The notes under the pieces were generated by a model. The model had not been told where the DNA came from. It was given only the letters and a program-made list of their open reading frames with translations, and made no database searches. Source: Siderastrea siderea (taxonomy: Eukaryota > Cnidaria > Anthozoa > Scleractinia > Rhizangiidae). From it: a stretch of DNA of 64,000 bases. The position numbers and the translations under genes were made by a program. Below are positions 23,641 through 35,200 of the stretch, piece after piece (position 1 is the stretch's first letter; each line of letters opens with the position of its first letter). The stretch is taken from assembly GCA_964030785.1 (NCBI GenBank), contig OZ034978.1, positions 19,185,953-19,249,952 of the forward strand, given 5' to 3'.

Positions 23641-24849
23641 TCCGCTTTTAGGCTTGCCTAAATCTATATATTATGGTAGGTTATTGAAGCCCGTAGGAAA
23701 AACTTGTTTGTTTCGACACTCAAAAGTGTAACGAATATACGTACAATACCTTGACATCAAAAACCAGAGTAGCACTGCTCCCGGACCTTCAACAATAGTC
23801 AAGAGGAAGAAATTCAGGTACATGTCTCCCGCCAAGTTTCCAACATTCAGGCTAATACCAAAGTAAACCAAACCGTTTACCCACCTGCAACAAAAGAACT
23901 TTGTCAAAGAGTCTTCACAATAGAGGCTTTTTCAAGGTGCCAATGTCCTTATTTTTTACTTGTTTTTGTTGATCGATTGAAAGGGGGTAAGGACAGATTT
24001 ATGATCCAAAACTTGCGTTGGCGTTGTCAGCCTTTGAAGGAAGAAATAGATCCCGAATCGAAATGGCCAATTTAGCCTGACTTCCTTATTTTGTTGGAAT
24101 GCAAGCGTTCAGTAGACTAAATACAAAGTAAAGAACTTGGTTCGTAAGGTTAATTTCAACACATACAGAGTAAAATTCCGCTGGTGGCCACTTTTGCAAA
24201 AGTACTATTTTCCAGCATCAATTCAAAATTGAATAAGAATATCACCCCACAAACAATTGCCAGGATAATCCACCATAACCTCACTCTCAGAAACACACAG
24301 GAGTTATTACAACAGTTCTTTTTTTCTTCAACAAATTAATGTAATCTTTGAAAATTTCGATATTTACTGGACTGTGAACACAGACTGATTTCGGGCTGAC
24401 GTTTATTTATTAGGCCTTATACCCGGTTTATGCTTACCAGTTAAAGCCACAAAGGAAAGTTCGTTTCCTGAGCCTCGGGGTCCTCAGCATATCCAGAATA
24501 CCGCTGTTTTTCTTGTTCTCAATCTGATTTCTAACCTCTTCCTTTTTTAATTCTTGTATGGCGTGTTCGAGCTGAGTCGAGTCGATATCCACCCGATTTC
24601 TCTTTGCGTACTTCATGAGCAGTTCGTAAGCTTCGTCTAGACGGTTTTGGGCGATAAGCCAGCGAGGAGATTCAGGAATAATCCTTGCAAACAACGAAAA
24701 CGACATGAATTACAAATACTCAGTCATTTAATAAGCAAGCCGGCCTCGAGTTTCACTGAACCCAGGTGTGAGTTATTAGTCTGGGCAATGACATTTCATC
24801 TCAGTGAAAAGTGATCTACACCACATGCTATCTTACCATTGTCTGTAGA

Positions 24850-25100
24850 TGCCGAAGTAGCTAAGTGTTAAGGTCCTAAGAGAAAGGGGTGGGGATGGGT
24901 GCGTGGGAGGTATTTGGAGCCCTGACATGCTTGCGAAGGAGCCCAAAACACGAAGCTCCTGAGGGTCTGAACAAAAAATGCCGATTCTGGGACCCTGGAG
25001 CAATGCAATGGAGCCCACTCCCAAAAGAGCCTCAATTTTTCTGTCTTGAAGCCTTGGAGCCCTGCAAGGTTTAAGCTGGAGCTTTGGTTCCTTACATCCC
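24850..25100. repeat. GGAGCCCTG-rich intronic repeat (copy A intron 3)
   Basis: Several GGAGCCCTG or near-copies are scattered through intron 3. The same kind of sequence lies in intron 3 of copy B (about 36080-36280) and in intron 8 of EIF2B1 (about 45765-45905, inverse orientation). The two SLC22 copies are paralogous; the third shows that this is a dispersed low-complexity family. Confidence 0.5.
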
Positions 25101-25804
25101 TTTGGGACCCTAACGTACAGCAGCAAATATCTAAAGAGCAAAATTTGTTTACCACCAGCAGAGCAGCAGCGGTACTCCAGGTAAAGACACGGCCAGCATC
25201 AGATACCTCCAATCCCGAATGAGATAAGCTAGCAGCGAGAGTATAGTGAAGCCAAAACTGACGAACATGTTGTTAACGAATCCTCCAGCTGTGCGATTGC
25301 CAATCTGAATGATCTCCATACAGTAGACGAACCGAGAAAGAAGACAGCCGGCTGTGGCAGTACCAGCTATGAAACGGAACAAGGAGAACAAGGAAAGGCA
25401 GTCTGCCACCGCAGATACTGTACCTCCAACGACCTGAAATACAACACATTGCATGCCATCTCTTAGACAATGGCAATGGTCTAGACATTCGTCATGCCTA
25501 AGTCAAGTCATTGCATGAAAGTCACATTGTCACTGCCGCCGTGATCGTCATCTTTGTCATCGTAACTGTAAAAACTATCGTCATCGCTATTGCGATGCTC
25601 TAACCGCTGTGCTACAGGGAGACTCGAGGCTACCTAAGTCATTGTGTTCTTTCGACGTGAAATCATCCTTTGTTAACCTCTCTTATCCGGAGCTCAAAAT
25701 GTAAATCGTCATCGTCACCGTCATCATCCTCGGTATCGTCAATGCATTTTCATTGTAATCGTCATTGCACCCTCTTCATCAGCTTCATCCTCATCGTCAC
25801 CGTC

Positions 25805-28198
25805 ACCACCACCATCATCGCTAAAGCCGCTAGTACTGTCAACGTCACTGCCCCCGTCATCGCTAAAGCTACTAGTACTGTCACCGTCACTACCACCGTC
25901 ATCCCTAAAGCCACTAGTACTGTCACCGTCACTACCACAGTCATCGCTAAAGCCACTAGTACTGTCACCGTCACTACCACCGTCATCACTAAAGCCACTC
26001 GTACTGTCACTGTCACTACCACCGTCATCGCTAAAGCCACTAGTACTGTCACTGTCACTACCACAGTCATCGCTAAAGCCACTAGTACTGTCACCGTCAC
26101 TGCCACCGTCATCGCTAAAGCCACTAGTACTGTCACCATCACTACCACCGTCATCGCTAAAGCCACTAGTACTGTCACTGTCACTGCCACCGTCATCGCT
26201 AAAGCCACTAGTACTATCACCATCACTACCACCGTCATCGCTAAAGCCACTAGTACTGTCACTGTCACTGCCACCGTCATCGCTAAAGCCACTAGTACTG
26301 TCACTGTCACTACCACCGTCATCGCTAAAGCCACTAGTACTGTCACCATCACTGCCCCCATCATCGCTAAAGCCACTGGTACTGTCACCGTCACTGCCCC
26401 CATCATCGCTAAAGCCACTAGTACTGTCAACGTCACTGCCACCGTCATCGCTAAGGCCACTAGTACTGTCACTGTCACTACCACCGTCATCGCTAAAGCC
26501 ACTAGTACTGTCACTGTCACTACCACCGTCATCGCTAAAGCCACTAGTACTGTCACTGTCACTACCACCGTCATCGCTAAAGCCACTAGTACTGTCACTG
26601 TCACTACCACCGTCATCGCTAAAGCCACTGGTACTGTCACCGTCACTACCACCGTCATCGCTAAAGCCACTGGTACTGTCACTGTCACTACCACTGTCAT
26701 CGCTAAAGCCACTAGTACTGCCACCGTCACTACCACCGTCATCGCTAAAGCCACTAGTACTGTCACCGTCACTACCACCGTCATCGCTAAAGCCACTAGT
26801 ACTGTCACTGTCACTACCACCGTCATCGCTAAAGCCACTAGTACTGTCACCATCACTACCACCGTCATCGCTAAAGCCACTAGTACTGCCACCATCACTA
26901 CCACCGTCATCGCTAAAGCCACTAGTACTGCCACCATCACTACCACCGTCATCGCTAAAGCCACTAGTACTGTCACCGTCATTACCACCGTCATCGCTAA
27001 AGCCACTAGTACTGTCACCATCACTACCACCGTCATCGCTAAAGCCACTGGTACTGTCACGGTCACTACCACCGTCATCGCTAAAGCCACTAGTACTGTC
27101 ACCGTCACTACCACCGTCATCACTAAAGCCACTAGTACTGTCACCGTCACTACCACCGTCATCGCTAAAGCCACTAGTACTGTCACCATCACTACCACTG
27201 TCATCGCTAAAGCCACTAGTACTGCCACCGTCACTACCACCGTCATCGCTAAAGCCACTAGTACTGTCACCGTCACTACCACCGTCATCCCTAAAGCCAC
27301 TAGTACTGTCACCATCACTACCACCGTCATCGCTAAAGCCACTAGTACTGTCACCGTCACTACCACAGTCATCGCTAAAGCCACTAGTACTGTCACCGTC
27401 ACTGCCACCGTCATCGCTAAAGCCACTAGTACTGCCACCGTCACTGCCCCCATCATCGCTAAAGCCACTAGTACTGTCACCGTCACTGCCACCGTCATCG
27501 CTAAAGCCACTAGTACTGCCACCGTCACTGCCCCCATCATCGCTAAAGCCACTAGTACTGTCACCGTCACTGCCCCCATCATCGCTAAAGCCACTAGTAC
27601 TGCCACCGTCACTGCCCCCATCATCGCTAAAGCCACTGGTACTGTCACCGTCACTGCCCCCATCATCGCTAAAGCCACTAGTACTGTCACTGTCACTACC
27701 ACAGTCATCGCAAAAGCGACTAGTACTGTCACCATCACTACCACCGTCATCGCTAAAGCCACTAGTACTGTCACCGTCACTGCCCCCATCATCGCTAAAG
27801 CCACTAGTACTGTCACTGTCACTACCACAGTCATCGCTAAAGCCACTAGTACTGTCACCGTCACTACCACCGTCATCGCTAAAGCCACTAGTACTGTCAC
27901 CGTCACTACCACCGTCATCGCTAAAGCCACTGGTACTGTCACCGTCACTACCACCGTCATCGCTAAAGCCACTAGTACTGTCACCATCACTACCACCGTC
28001 ATCGCTAAAGCCACTAGTACTGTCACCATCACTACCACCGTCATCGCTAAAGCCACTAGTACTGCCACCGTCACTACCACCATCATCGCTAAAGCCACTA
28101 GTACTGTCACCGTCACTACCACCGTCATCGCTAAAGCCACTAGTACTGCCACCATCACTACCACCGTCATCGCTAAAGCCACTAGTACTGTCACCGGC
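25805..28198. repeat. 42-bp minisatellite, about 57 copies
   Basis: The unit is ACTAGTACTGTCACCGTCAC plus TACCACCGTCATCGCTAAAG plus CC. Variation is mostly single transitions (ACCGTC/ACTGTC/ACCATC, TACC/TGCC, GTACTGTC/GTACTGCC, AGTACT/GGTACT). Because 42 is divisible by three, both strands stay open for more than 800 codons: a Thr/Val/Ala-rich repeat on plus, a Val/Ala/Leu/Met-rich one on minus. I regard neither as a gene. It lies in intron 2 of copy A. Copy B's intron 2 (36986-37438) has only short, unamplified TCACCGTCACC/ATTAAAGCCACTT-like sequence. Confidence 0.95.
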
Positions 28199-28918
28199 AT
28201 TGCCATCATCAACATTGTTATCATTATTGTTGTTGCGTTGTCATCGCTATAGTCATCTTAAAGGCTAGAAATCTGATATGGATTAAGTGTCAATTCAACT
28301 CTCTCAGGAAAAGCTGGGATGTAAGGCAAGAACGGTTGTTCTTAGAGTCTCATGGATGTAAATTAAAAACGTTTCCTCCAACTTTTCAGGCGTCCTTTTT
28401 GGCGTTGTCTGCCTTACTGCTGGTCCATAAAAAACATAAAGCGTCTCTGATTCTTTACTTTAGGTAGTCAAAGGTTGAGACCCAAGAAACACTGTTATTT
28501 TTCCATCGCGTAATTTAAAATAAACGACCTCACAATGCGGGCATGTGCGACTTCTGAAATTATGCTTTCAGTGAATAAGTTTTCGAGCCGACTGTTACCT
28601 TTCATCATGTTTCGGCTTTGATCGGTTAGTGGAAAGGGAAATTCACTTATAAAATGAGTTTTTAGAGTAATGCTTAGTTCGTATATATAATTAGCTAGGT
28701 TACTGCAGTATACGTTTGCAGATCCGAGTTTTCCTTACATTAGTCGCCAAATTTGATTCGGGCCGTGTTTCCTGTCTTGATTTGTCAGTCATGGCTCTCT
28801 CATGATGAGAAAATGATAAAGAAAGTTCACAGTTCGTTTATCTGATATTTTGGAAAGACAGTGTTAACTTTGTGGACTGATTTTACGGCAGAATTTCTTT
28901 CACTATTTCTTGGTCATG

Positions 28919-28949
28919 GCCAAACAAACAAACAAACAAACAAACAAAA
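28919..28949 (+). repeat. (CAAA)n microsatellite
   Basis: About seven CAAA units upstream of exon 2 of copy A on the plus-strand view. Confidence 0.85.
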
Positions 28950-29147
28950 ATCATTGAAAGATCCGTACTGCGTCCGCACAAAAAGCTAGCTGATACTCAC
29001 CAAGACGAAAATGCTCAAAAAGACCCCGACCTTGCGTCCAAAGTGATCGGACAGGGAGCCCAAGGCAACTGAACCAACCAACAGACCTGCCATGTAAACA
29101 GATTGTGTCATGGCCTTCAGATGTTTCCTGTCACATATTAGGTCCCA

Positions 29148-30622
29148 CTGATGAGAGAAACAGAGGGTATCAAAGAACAAAGAAGACGAGTTAAACAAAA
29201 TCATGGTTCTACATCAGGAGCCACAATTGACGACGAAAACCGGAAGCTCGAGCACTACGCAAAACCAGGATATGTATAAACAATTTGCTATTTTTCGAAA
29301 AAAAAAACTGCACCACGGCTCAACGTCGTGATTGCAAACTTCCCTCCGATCCGCTTCGAGCTAAGGTGCACTCGACACCACAGTAGGAATGAAAAATCCT
29401 CAAGTACCCAACACTTGGCTATTAAAAATAAGTTCCTATAAATTACCTTTCAAAATGTCCGTTCCTTTTACTTATATGGCCTCTCTGTAAGCCTCTCCCG
29501 GACACACACGTTGCGTGCAAAAGATTTTTTAATTAAGCAACTCACTGAATCGAATCACTGAACCTTAAGTGTCACTTATCATCAGCGTCAAAATGACAAT
29601 AGATGGTTTACTGTTATAAATTTAGTGTCGACGAGGTCAACTAAAAAAAAGAAAGTAAATAGGCTGTATTAACAGTTGATCTTGAGCGATAAACAATTCA
29701 TCCAGCTGTGATGTCGATTTCATTCATGCCTAGTTTGACTTATACAACGTGCTGAACCGTTTGTTAGCTTCTTCGGCTGCGAGTCCACGGGGCTCCGGTA
29801 AAACAAAACTTCTTGCTGCTGAGATCAGATCGAGTTGCACACATTCAAGCAGGAGGAGGCATTAAAGAGGCAACTGAGCGAAATGCCTCTGTGAGGCAAT
29901 TTATCGTTGTTCCTTGAGACCCCAGTAGTAGCACGTATTGCTTGATTTCTTAGAGTGAAGGCCTTCTGGTAGTCCAGTTAACATGGTGTTGTCTGAGAGG
30001 ATTAACGTTGTCCAATACTGTCGACCAAATACGACCGAACTGAAAGACCGTTTTCGAACTGTACGGTTGGACAACGTCTCTTGACCCTGAAAAGAGTTCA
30101 GTGTGTCGATGCAAAAACTGCAGGACGAATCAGGTCAACTGCACCCTGGGGGTGTTTCTTAATGAGATGCCCTTTTCGGGTCGACAACCTACACTTAACG
30201 GGTCGACTACTTTAGTCGATCCGTACGGTCCGATATCGTACCTTGATTTTTCAGAGTCGTACCAGGTAGAGCTCTGGACATGGGTGCAGTCTACCTGATC
30301 GGCATCTTATTATCATTTTATCATACAGCATCGTATACTGTCTATCCAATGGGCTCACAGGAAACTTACTCTGAACCAGCTTGCTTTTCGAACCAGCATG
30401 CGTGGGAGGCTTTGTTACGTTCTGTATGATGGCTTGCACGTAAGGCAAAAGTGATGATAAAAAATTAAATTCCTGACAGCAAAAACTAGTTCTTGTACTT
30501 CAGCTCCGACGATCAGTTAAAACATTTCGTTAGCCTAATGCATCAATTACAAAAATGTACATTATTTATTGTTTATTGCTCCTGGTTGTTAAACAATTAT
30601 TGAGGTAAAGAACAATTCTTAC
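29148..30622. other. Intron 1 of SLC22 copy A
   Basis: No repeat family was recognised. Short complementary GACAACG-type words occur around 30005-30200. No coding sequence is supported. Confidence 0.4.
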
Positions 30623-31319
30623 CTCCGTGACTGCACTTGTCAGACGTCCAGTGAACTCGTACTCAGTACAATTTTCACAACATGTTCCTGCCTTGCAAGT
30701 ATTGTTACCCTGAGGTGACAAGGAAACGCAGGAGTACTTTGGAGTAGCACCGTAAAACACTTGAACGAGTTGTTGCAAGCCAATGGGTAAAGCCATTATG
30801 CACAGGAATGCATACAGAAAGGTCGTGGCTAAAATGGTCTAAAAGGTCGTCAAACTCGTACGATCTTTTCGACCTCGACCTCTGCATTTCAGACTCATCT
30901 TTTTCAGCTGACATGACCCCTTCGCTTCTCTCGATCAGCGTTGGACGCAGTCTACCTGAAAGATGCTTCGTGACTTGACTGAAGTGTAGAGAATGAAACC
31001 GCCCAATATGTATGACATGCAAATGCTCTCTTGCTTTGACCCTGACGGCACAACGAGGTAGCACAATGGATGCAGTCACTTGGAAACTGAATATTTACCT
31101 ACCAAGGCCGGTTTGGTAATTAGCTGGCGTTATTGAAGAAAAGTATTTTCAAAATATCTAATTCGGTGACACGACCACGCTTGTGGCAGAAAAGGAAGAA
31201 GGGGAATGAAACATCGATAGACTTTTCTGCCATCACAGATTTTCTTTTTCTTTTATTTTCTTCTCGGTCTATCGATCTGTGTACAAGCTACCTGATTATG
31301 AAAATTGTTGCAGCAATTC

Positions 31320-31620
31320 AACTGCCCAAAAATGCCTTACATGCAAATTCACGCTGGCCTTGAACATGAACACAATCCGACTTGAAACTGATAGAAATAA
31401 AAAAAACGATGGCTTTGATTCCTGTCTATATTTGTCTATATTTTGAAAATGTAATAATTCTGACAATCTTGTTTTGAAGTTTATGGACTCGTTCAAGTCT
31501 ATAGGTATATATGTACTTGCCCAAAGAATGTTGCAACATATCAAATACAGACAGATGAAGCATTATAAATTGTACGTAAAATCTGTGAAGACAGATAATG
31601 CCTAGCTTTGCATTGGACAT
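31320..31620 (-). pseudogene. Decayed LINE reverse-transcriptase C-terminal fragment
   Basis: The minus strand encodes LERVHKLQNKIVRIITFSKY, then in a shifted frame ESKPSFFLFLSVSS and FKASVNLHVRHF. The LQNKIVRIITFSKY stretch is typical of the region after the polymerase domain of CR1/RTE/jockey-type LINEs. At least one frameshift and many changes show it is dead. It lies in the roughly 1.3 kb between SLC22 copies A and B. Confidence 0.45.
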
Positions 31621-32248
31621 TCCTGAACTTATTTATTTTTACATTTTTAAACCATTTCTATCAAATCTATAACTTCCCTCAGAATGTTGAGTTGATTTAT
31701 GAAATACACTGATCAATACCAGAATAATACGAGTTGTTAAGTTCTTAATCTCGGTTGTTTTTTTAAACTTTTTCACCGATACAAGTTTTAAGGCACTGGG
31801 GACAGCGGGGAAATGACGCCAGCTGTTTTGCGTTTGACCACTGTGAAGCGTACGAGATTTCTCAGACTCCGAATTCAAAGCGGTCAAACGTACAACGCGT
31901 GCGCAGTTAATACCGCCATAATTTTGCAAAGAAAAATAAAGGCAAACTTAACGCCGTTTCTGAAAACTTAAACTATTTACGTTGAATATGTGTTCAAAAT
32001 GAAGTAACTATCATCCACAAGTTTTATCGGCGCGAAATTCGGTTTGTCGGGACATTTTCTGCATCGTTTTCATATGAACTTCACGCTAGTAAAAGTTTGA
32101 ACTGATTCAAACTTTCGGCTCTGAAGAAACCGTAGGATGTTTGCGTTTGACCGCTGTGAAGACTCCGGTGAACCTACTTAAAAGTCTAGACAAAAACTAC
32201 ACTCCATTCTTCCATTCTTATCAACTACTTCCATTCTTATCGACTAAA

Positions 32249-35200
32249 TTAAAGCGTAGTTTCAGATTTCTTTTCGGAATCTGGCGTTTCTGTTGCTGAG
32301 TTTCCATGTTCCTTTGCCTCTTCTTTGTCCATCAAACCAATGCTCGCCTCTTCCTTTGGGGCCCTGTGACGTCCACAGCAATATATTTTGTAATCTTCTT
32401 CCCAAGATTCCGCCTGTTCCACGGTCTGAGGCATGGGACTGTAAAGCGTCTCTGGAAGCCAGAGAGCCAAAATACCCGCCATAATTCCCAGAACGCCAAA
32501 AATTACCAGAGGCAGTGTTTTGCTCATGCTCGGAAGGTCAGCCTGGATCATTTGAAAAATAGAAATAAATAGAAATAATTTATAAATGGTAATGATGGTT
32601 TACTTTTAAAACCACTGAAATAAATCGGGTTATGTGTGGGATTTTTTAATATCATATCAGACACGTTTCCATAGCCCTTGCTTCTCCCTGCTACATTGCT
32701 AACTAGCACAGAAGGAAGGTCTTCAAATGAGACTGCTGCTGTGGCACATTTTAATGAAATGTACCAATCTTGTACCAATGCTCCGATCTCAGAAAGAGGC
32801 TGCGTCATGGGGATTTTTGCATTTTGTCGTACACGAAAAGCTCCTAGAACATCATGAAGAGATATCGAGGGGTTTCTCAAAGGCAGAGCATTTCAATGTA
32901 TCTTTTGGCTGTCTAAAGTAATACTAAAAAGGGGTTGCATTGGTGAACGCTAAAAGGATCTTGAACTAAGATAAACTATCTTAACTTTTAAAAAATCTTA
33001 AAAACTGTAAAACGGTTTGAGACGACGTTTCGATTCTACATTACGTCATTATCAAGTCAGAAGTGAAAAAATCATAATTAGAAACATGGAGTTGATAAAA
33101 CAATAGGAAAGATTATATTAATGTAAATTATAATGATGTAAATAATTTTCCCTCTTGCCTTATGAACTATATATTTCTAATCAGGGAATGATTTTTTCAC
33201 TTTTGACTTGCTAATGACGTGATGTAGCGTCGAAACGTCGTCCCTGAAGCTTTTTATAGTTTTTAACATTTTTTAAAAGTTCTTATAGTTTTTCTTATGA
33301 ATTCGAAGAACCTTTTAGCGTTTACTTTCGTTACAAAATGCTATTCAAAATCACTTCTAATACGTAAGTAAAAATGGGTGACACTTTTAGTATTACTTGA
33401 CGACATAAAGATACAAACCAGTAACACGATGTATGGAGTTATAATGCTGCCAAAACGAGCCATCATAGAACATACTCCAATGCCGGTGTTCCTATGAGGA
33501 AATAAAACAATAAAACAGCTTTCACACTCAGACTGGTGCTTGACACACTAAATGGATAAATACACTGTATTGATGCCCCAACAGTTCACTGTTCAGTTGA
33601 TCATTTGTTCAGATGGATAAATAAAGGGAATCAGTAGAGTGGGTTGTGCAATGGAAACACAAGTACCGTGTCCAGAGCAGGACACATTTAGCCTTGGTTT
33701 CTGGACGTATATAAGTTGATGCTAGCTTAGGAATGCAGGATTGAAACCTCGTACAGACGGGTGAGTCAAAGAGATCGAAAAACAGCTTACAGGTAACAAT
33801 CCAGAAGAGAGCTACTGCAGCAAGCAGTACAATGGAACTCCGCCTTGCACCCCCCCCCCCCCTCCCCCGTTATATGGTAATCTCATTATCATCACCACCT
33901 GGTGTCTTGGAAGTGGTGGGCCCCGAGGAATGCTACGCTCGAGTCGGCTTTCCTCTTCGGGTGTCACTCTTAGCTCAGGCAATTAGTAGCACAAGACAAT
34001 TTACCGGAAACGAAAAATCTCCCTATGGCTAAATGATCGTGCTTAAAAAAATTAATTTGGGGGAACAACGATCGCGCAGCGGCGGGAGCACCTCCCACCG
34101 ATTTTGCCCGAGTTTGAATCCAGGCCTGTCATGAGTGGAATGAGGTTCTCAGTTCTTTTCCTTACCCCGAAGACTTTTTCCGGGTCCTTTGATCTCTCTC
34201 TCTTCGCAAAAACAAGGTTTTTAAATTCAGATTCGACCCGGAATCCGAGGGACATAACCTCATTTAAAAAACGTCGATTTTACTACAGTAGTCTTACCGG
34301 ATAATAGTGGGATATAATTCCACAGTGAACACATAAATTCCCAAGAAAGTCGCCAAGATGCAAGCTTTTCCAATAACAGCAAGTATCGTGACAATGAACC
34401 TGTAGCCTGAGTAAAAAAGTGGGTGGAAAGAGTTGTTAGTCGTGTCATGTAATGTGGTTCTATCTTTTTGAGTCTGTGGAGTATTTTCCTGTTACACTGA
34501 GTTCTGTGTATTATGCTGTACAAGGTGATTCTCACTTTTGACCTTGTGGATGAAATCCTACAGTGTAACCATTTATTATAATAAATAAAATCTGCTGAGC
34601 TTTACTTTTATGCGGTACTGTTTATTATATATGTTGCGCAGGGTGATTCCGCTTTTGGATCTGTAGAAGAAATTCCAAAGTGCGTAATTCAAATGATAGC
34701 TAAGTAGCAGTACATTCCGTCACTCAGTGTAATATTTTTTAAAGCGAAATGTTGTCCTGTTTCGAATATGTACCCACTGAATTTTTAAAATATAGAGGGG
34801 TGAAAACCCTGGGAAATTAGAGTCACAAGATAAGATAGGAGCCCTATTATTGCTATTTTTCTGGAGCCCAATGGGTCATGTTGAGAAGATACCTTTTACC
34901 AACCTTCATCTGATGGAACAGCCAGAACCAACATCCCTGCAAGTCCACCAATGATCATAAAGGAAGCATATGGGATACGACGGCCAAATCTAAAAAAAAA
35001 AACAGAGCGATAATCAGAGCTGCTTTCCAAACGGCTGTCGACGAACAAAACGGCTTTCACTATTTTTGTCAATAAAGCCTGTCCTGTCAAAGCAAACGCA
35101 AAACAACTGATTTTATGGTATTGAACCAACCGCAGTTGGGACTGAGGAAAACACCTGTTACTTTCGACACTCAAGTGTAACAATGTAAGTACAATACCTT

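Larger units (their letters stand above)
19720..30914 (-). pseudogene. SLC22-like transporter gene, copy A, with frameshifted first exon
   Basis: Nine exons in transcription order: 30914-30623, 29147-29001, 25433-25153, 24683-24438, 23884-23750, 22753-22668, 22223-22115, 20357-20285, 20013-19720 (stop TAG at 19722-19720). Exons 2-9 have exactly the lengths of copy B (147, 281, 246, 135, 86, 109, 73 and 294 nt) and join in phase without stops. They carry the SLC22/MFS marks: SDHFGRK after TM2, [29 protein letters not shown] at the central loop, and LPETL near the end. Exon 1 is 292 nt against 306 in copy B. A net 14-base loss inside TM1, after SYEFDD, shifts the frame into a stop before the splice site. 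A start at the downstream ATG ([10 protein letters not shown]) would give a protein lacking its N-terminus and part of TM1. It is either a recent pseudogene, a truncated isoform, or an assembly or allelic error. Intron 2 is swollen by a minisatellite. Confidence 0.8.

Noticed and set aside
25805..28198. CRISPR-like repeat array
   Set aside because: The units are contiguous with no unique spacers, and the genome is eukaryotic; it is a minisatellite.
25742..28252. Open frames of over 800 codons on both strands
   Set aside because: Both come from a 42-bp minisatellite whose length is a multiple of three. The predicted peptides are simple Thr/Val or Val/Ala/Leu repeats, and the array lies in an intron of an SLC22 gene.
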